From contig CAWEZO010000002.1 of NCBI GenBank assembly GCA_963813635.1, positions 124,001 through 188,000 on the forward strand: a DNA stretch of 64,000 bases, read 5' to 3'. The stretch comes from JBBRZM01 sp963813635. GTDB taxonomy: Bacteria; Actinomycetota; Acidimicrobiia; IMCC26256; JBBRZM01. Of this stretch, positions 62,970 through 64,000 are shown in pieces. The notes under the pieces were generated by a model, which saw only the letters and a program-made list of their open reading frames with translations, had not been told where the DNA came from and did no database searches. A program made the translations under genes and the position numbers. Each line of letters opens with the position of its first letter. Position 1 is the first letter of the stretch.

Positions 62970-64000
62970 ACAAGCGCTCCTTCGAGGGCCAGCGTTGCCG
63001 GTTTCCCGTTCACCGGGAGGAGCACAGTCACCGTTGTTCCTTCGCGGGGCACCGACTCGATCTCGATGCTGCCGCCGTGCTGTTCGATGACGCTCTTCAC
63101 GATCGACAGCCCGAGACCGGTGCCTTGCACCGCCCGCTGTTGCGAGATCGACGACCGGAAGAACCGCGTGAACAACTTGTCCTGCTCTGCAAACGGAATA
63201 CCGATGCCGGTGTCGCGCACGCGCCAACCGCACCATGTCGTCGCGGCGTCCCACGGAGATCGTGACCCCTCCACCCGCACGGGTGAACTTCACCGCGTTG
63301 CTCACGAGGTTGAGCATTGCGCGCTCGAGTTGGTCGGGGTCACCCACGATCGTTCCGATATCGGGCGGCACGTCCAGCGACAGCGTCACCTTGTTTTCGG
63401 CGGCCATTGGCGCCATCGCGTCGATCACCCCCTGGAGCATGCTGCCGACGCCCACCTCGCCGATCAGCAACCGGAACGATCCCGCCTCGACGCGGGACAG
63501 CGTGAGGAGATCTTCGATGAGCGTGAGGAGCCGGCCGCCGTTCCGCTCGACAATCCCCAACATCTTGAGCTGCTCGGCGGTCAACTCACCGGCCTCGCCA
63601 TCGGTGAGCATCTCGACATAGCCCATGATGCTCGTGAGTGGTGTCCGCAGCTCGTGCGAGACCGACGACAGGAAACCGTTCTTCGCGGCGTCGAGCTCCT
63701 GCAGCTGGGCGACCGCAGCCTTCTCCACCTCGTACGCGCGGGCGTGTCTGATGCCCACGCTGATCTCGCGGCGGCGGCCTCGACGATCGCGATGTCGCTC
63801 GCGGTCCACACACGCGGATGGCCGACCACCTGCAGCGCCAGAACACCCAGGGCCTCTGGTCCGGCCACCAGACAGCCGATGACTGCGCCTGCGCCGCAGA
63901 CGACCATCGCTTCCTTGACGCCTGGAGCGACGACCTCGTTGGCCACGTCGTTCACGACAAGGGACTGGCGGTTGCGCACAATCTCCGCGAGCATCGGTGT
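62966..64000 (-). CDS. GAF sensor histidine kinase (right edge cut, two frameshifts)
   Basis: The visible 345 residues include the end of a GAF domain (LAEIVRNRQSLVVNDVANEV, LGVLALQVVGHPRVWTASDIAIVEAA), a HisKA domain with the phosphoacceptor His in FLSSVSHELRTPLTSIMGYVEML, and an ATPase domain with LVSNAVKF (N box), DTGIGIP (G1) and GTGLGLSIVKSV (G2). The frame breaks near 63772 and near 63228; removing one base at each restores the domains. No membrane helix is in view. The N-terminus lies beyond the window. It heads an operon with two REC-only regulators. Confidence 0.88.

Noticed and set aside
15104..63800. Programmed frameshifting as the reason for the many frame breaks
   Set aside because: The sites share no slippery heptamer and occur in genes never known to use recoding; almost all need removal of exactly one base.

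Overview
The window is about 64 kb of high-GC DNA from a member of the Actinomycetota, probably an uncultured acidimicrobial lineage. The evidence is the GC-rich codon use, frequent GTG/TTG starts and ATGA/GTGA gene overlaps, the uvrA-uvrB-coaE-rpsA-polA-PdtaR-like gene order, an InhA-type enoyl-ACP reductase, an F420-dependent reductase, a PolA with Tyr in the O-helix, and a monoderm-style Tad pilus locus. The class is an inference; the phylum is well supported. The genes at both window edges are cut.

Layout. 1-0.6 kb: end of a membrane glycosyltransferase-like gene. 0.7-2.6 kb: nadA and a methyltransferase. 2.6-15.1 kb: a surface-glycan cluster with asparagine synthase, glycosyltransferases, a flippase, a nucleotide-sugar dehydrogenase, a CapD-like dehydratase, an initiating sugar transferase, a DegT aminotransferase, a polytopic protein and a methyltransferase. 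15.1-22.3 kb: uvrA, a membrane glycosyltransferase, uvrB and coaE. 22.4-36.1 kb: a histidine kinase and NarL-type regulator, two tandem flp pilin genes, a polytopic protein, tadC, tadB, tadA, a tadZ/cpaE-like gene and an rcpC/cpaB-like gene on the minus strand, then divergent tadE- and tadG-like genes. This island lies between coaE and rpsA, which are close neighbours in mycobacteria. 36.2-43.6 kb: rpsA, a methyltransferase, polA, an ANTAR regulator, a small coiled-coil protein and an acyl-CoA dehydrogenase. 43.6-53.3 kb: a patchy accessory stretch with a VOC protein, a 24-bp minisatellite, a lipoprotein, two paralogous M23 peptidases, tRNA-Leu(CAA), an IS110 remnant, an F420 enzyme, small membrane proteins, a beta-lactamase-fold hydrolase, gene fragments and a complete IS481-like element. 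53.3-57.2 kb: a type II fatty acid synthesis cluster (fabZ, a broken fabH, fabG, acpP, fabF, fabI). 57.2-64 kb: bcp, an MFS transporter, a dienelactone hydrolase, an ECF sigma/anti-sigma pair, a cupredoxin lipoprotein, two REC-only regulators and a GAF histidine kinase.

How the genes work together. The glycan cluster holds priming, sugar modification, extension and export functions but no recognisable polymerase. The Tad genes supply pilin, motor, platform, localisation and pseudopilin components, but no prepilin peptidase is present. The sensor pair upstream of the pilins may control them.

Quality warning. Many conserved genes are split by single-base changes, and nearly all those I could reconstruct are one-base insertions. 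They cluster most densely at 41.5-43.5 kb. They look more like consensus errors than gene decay, so those genes are described here as single frameshifted CDSs. A few objects appear truly degenerate: the fabH remnant, the IS110 fragment, the AMP-ligase fragment and the pilin-spacer relic.
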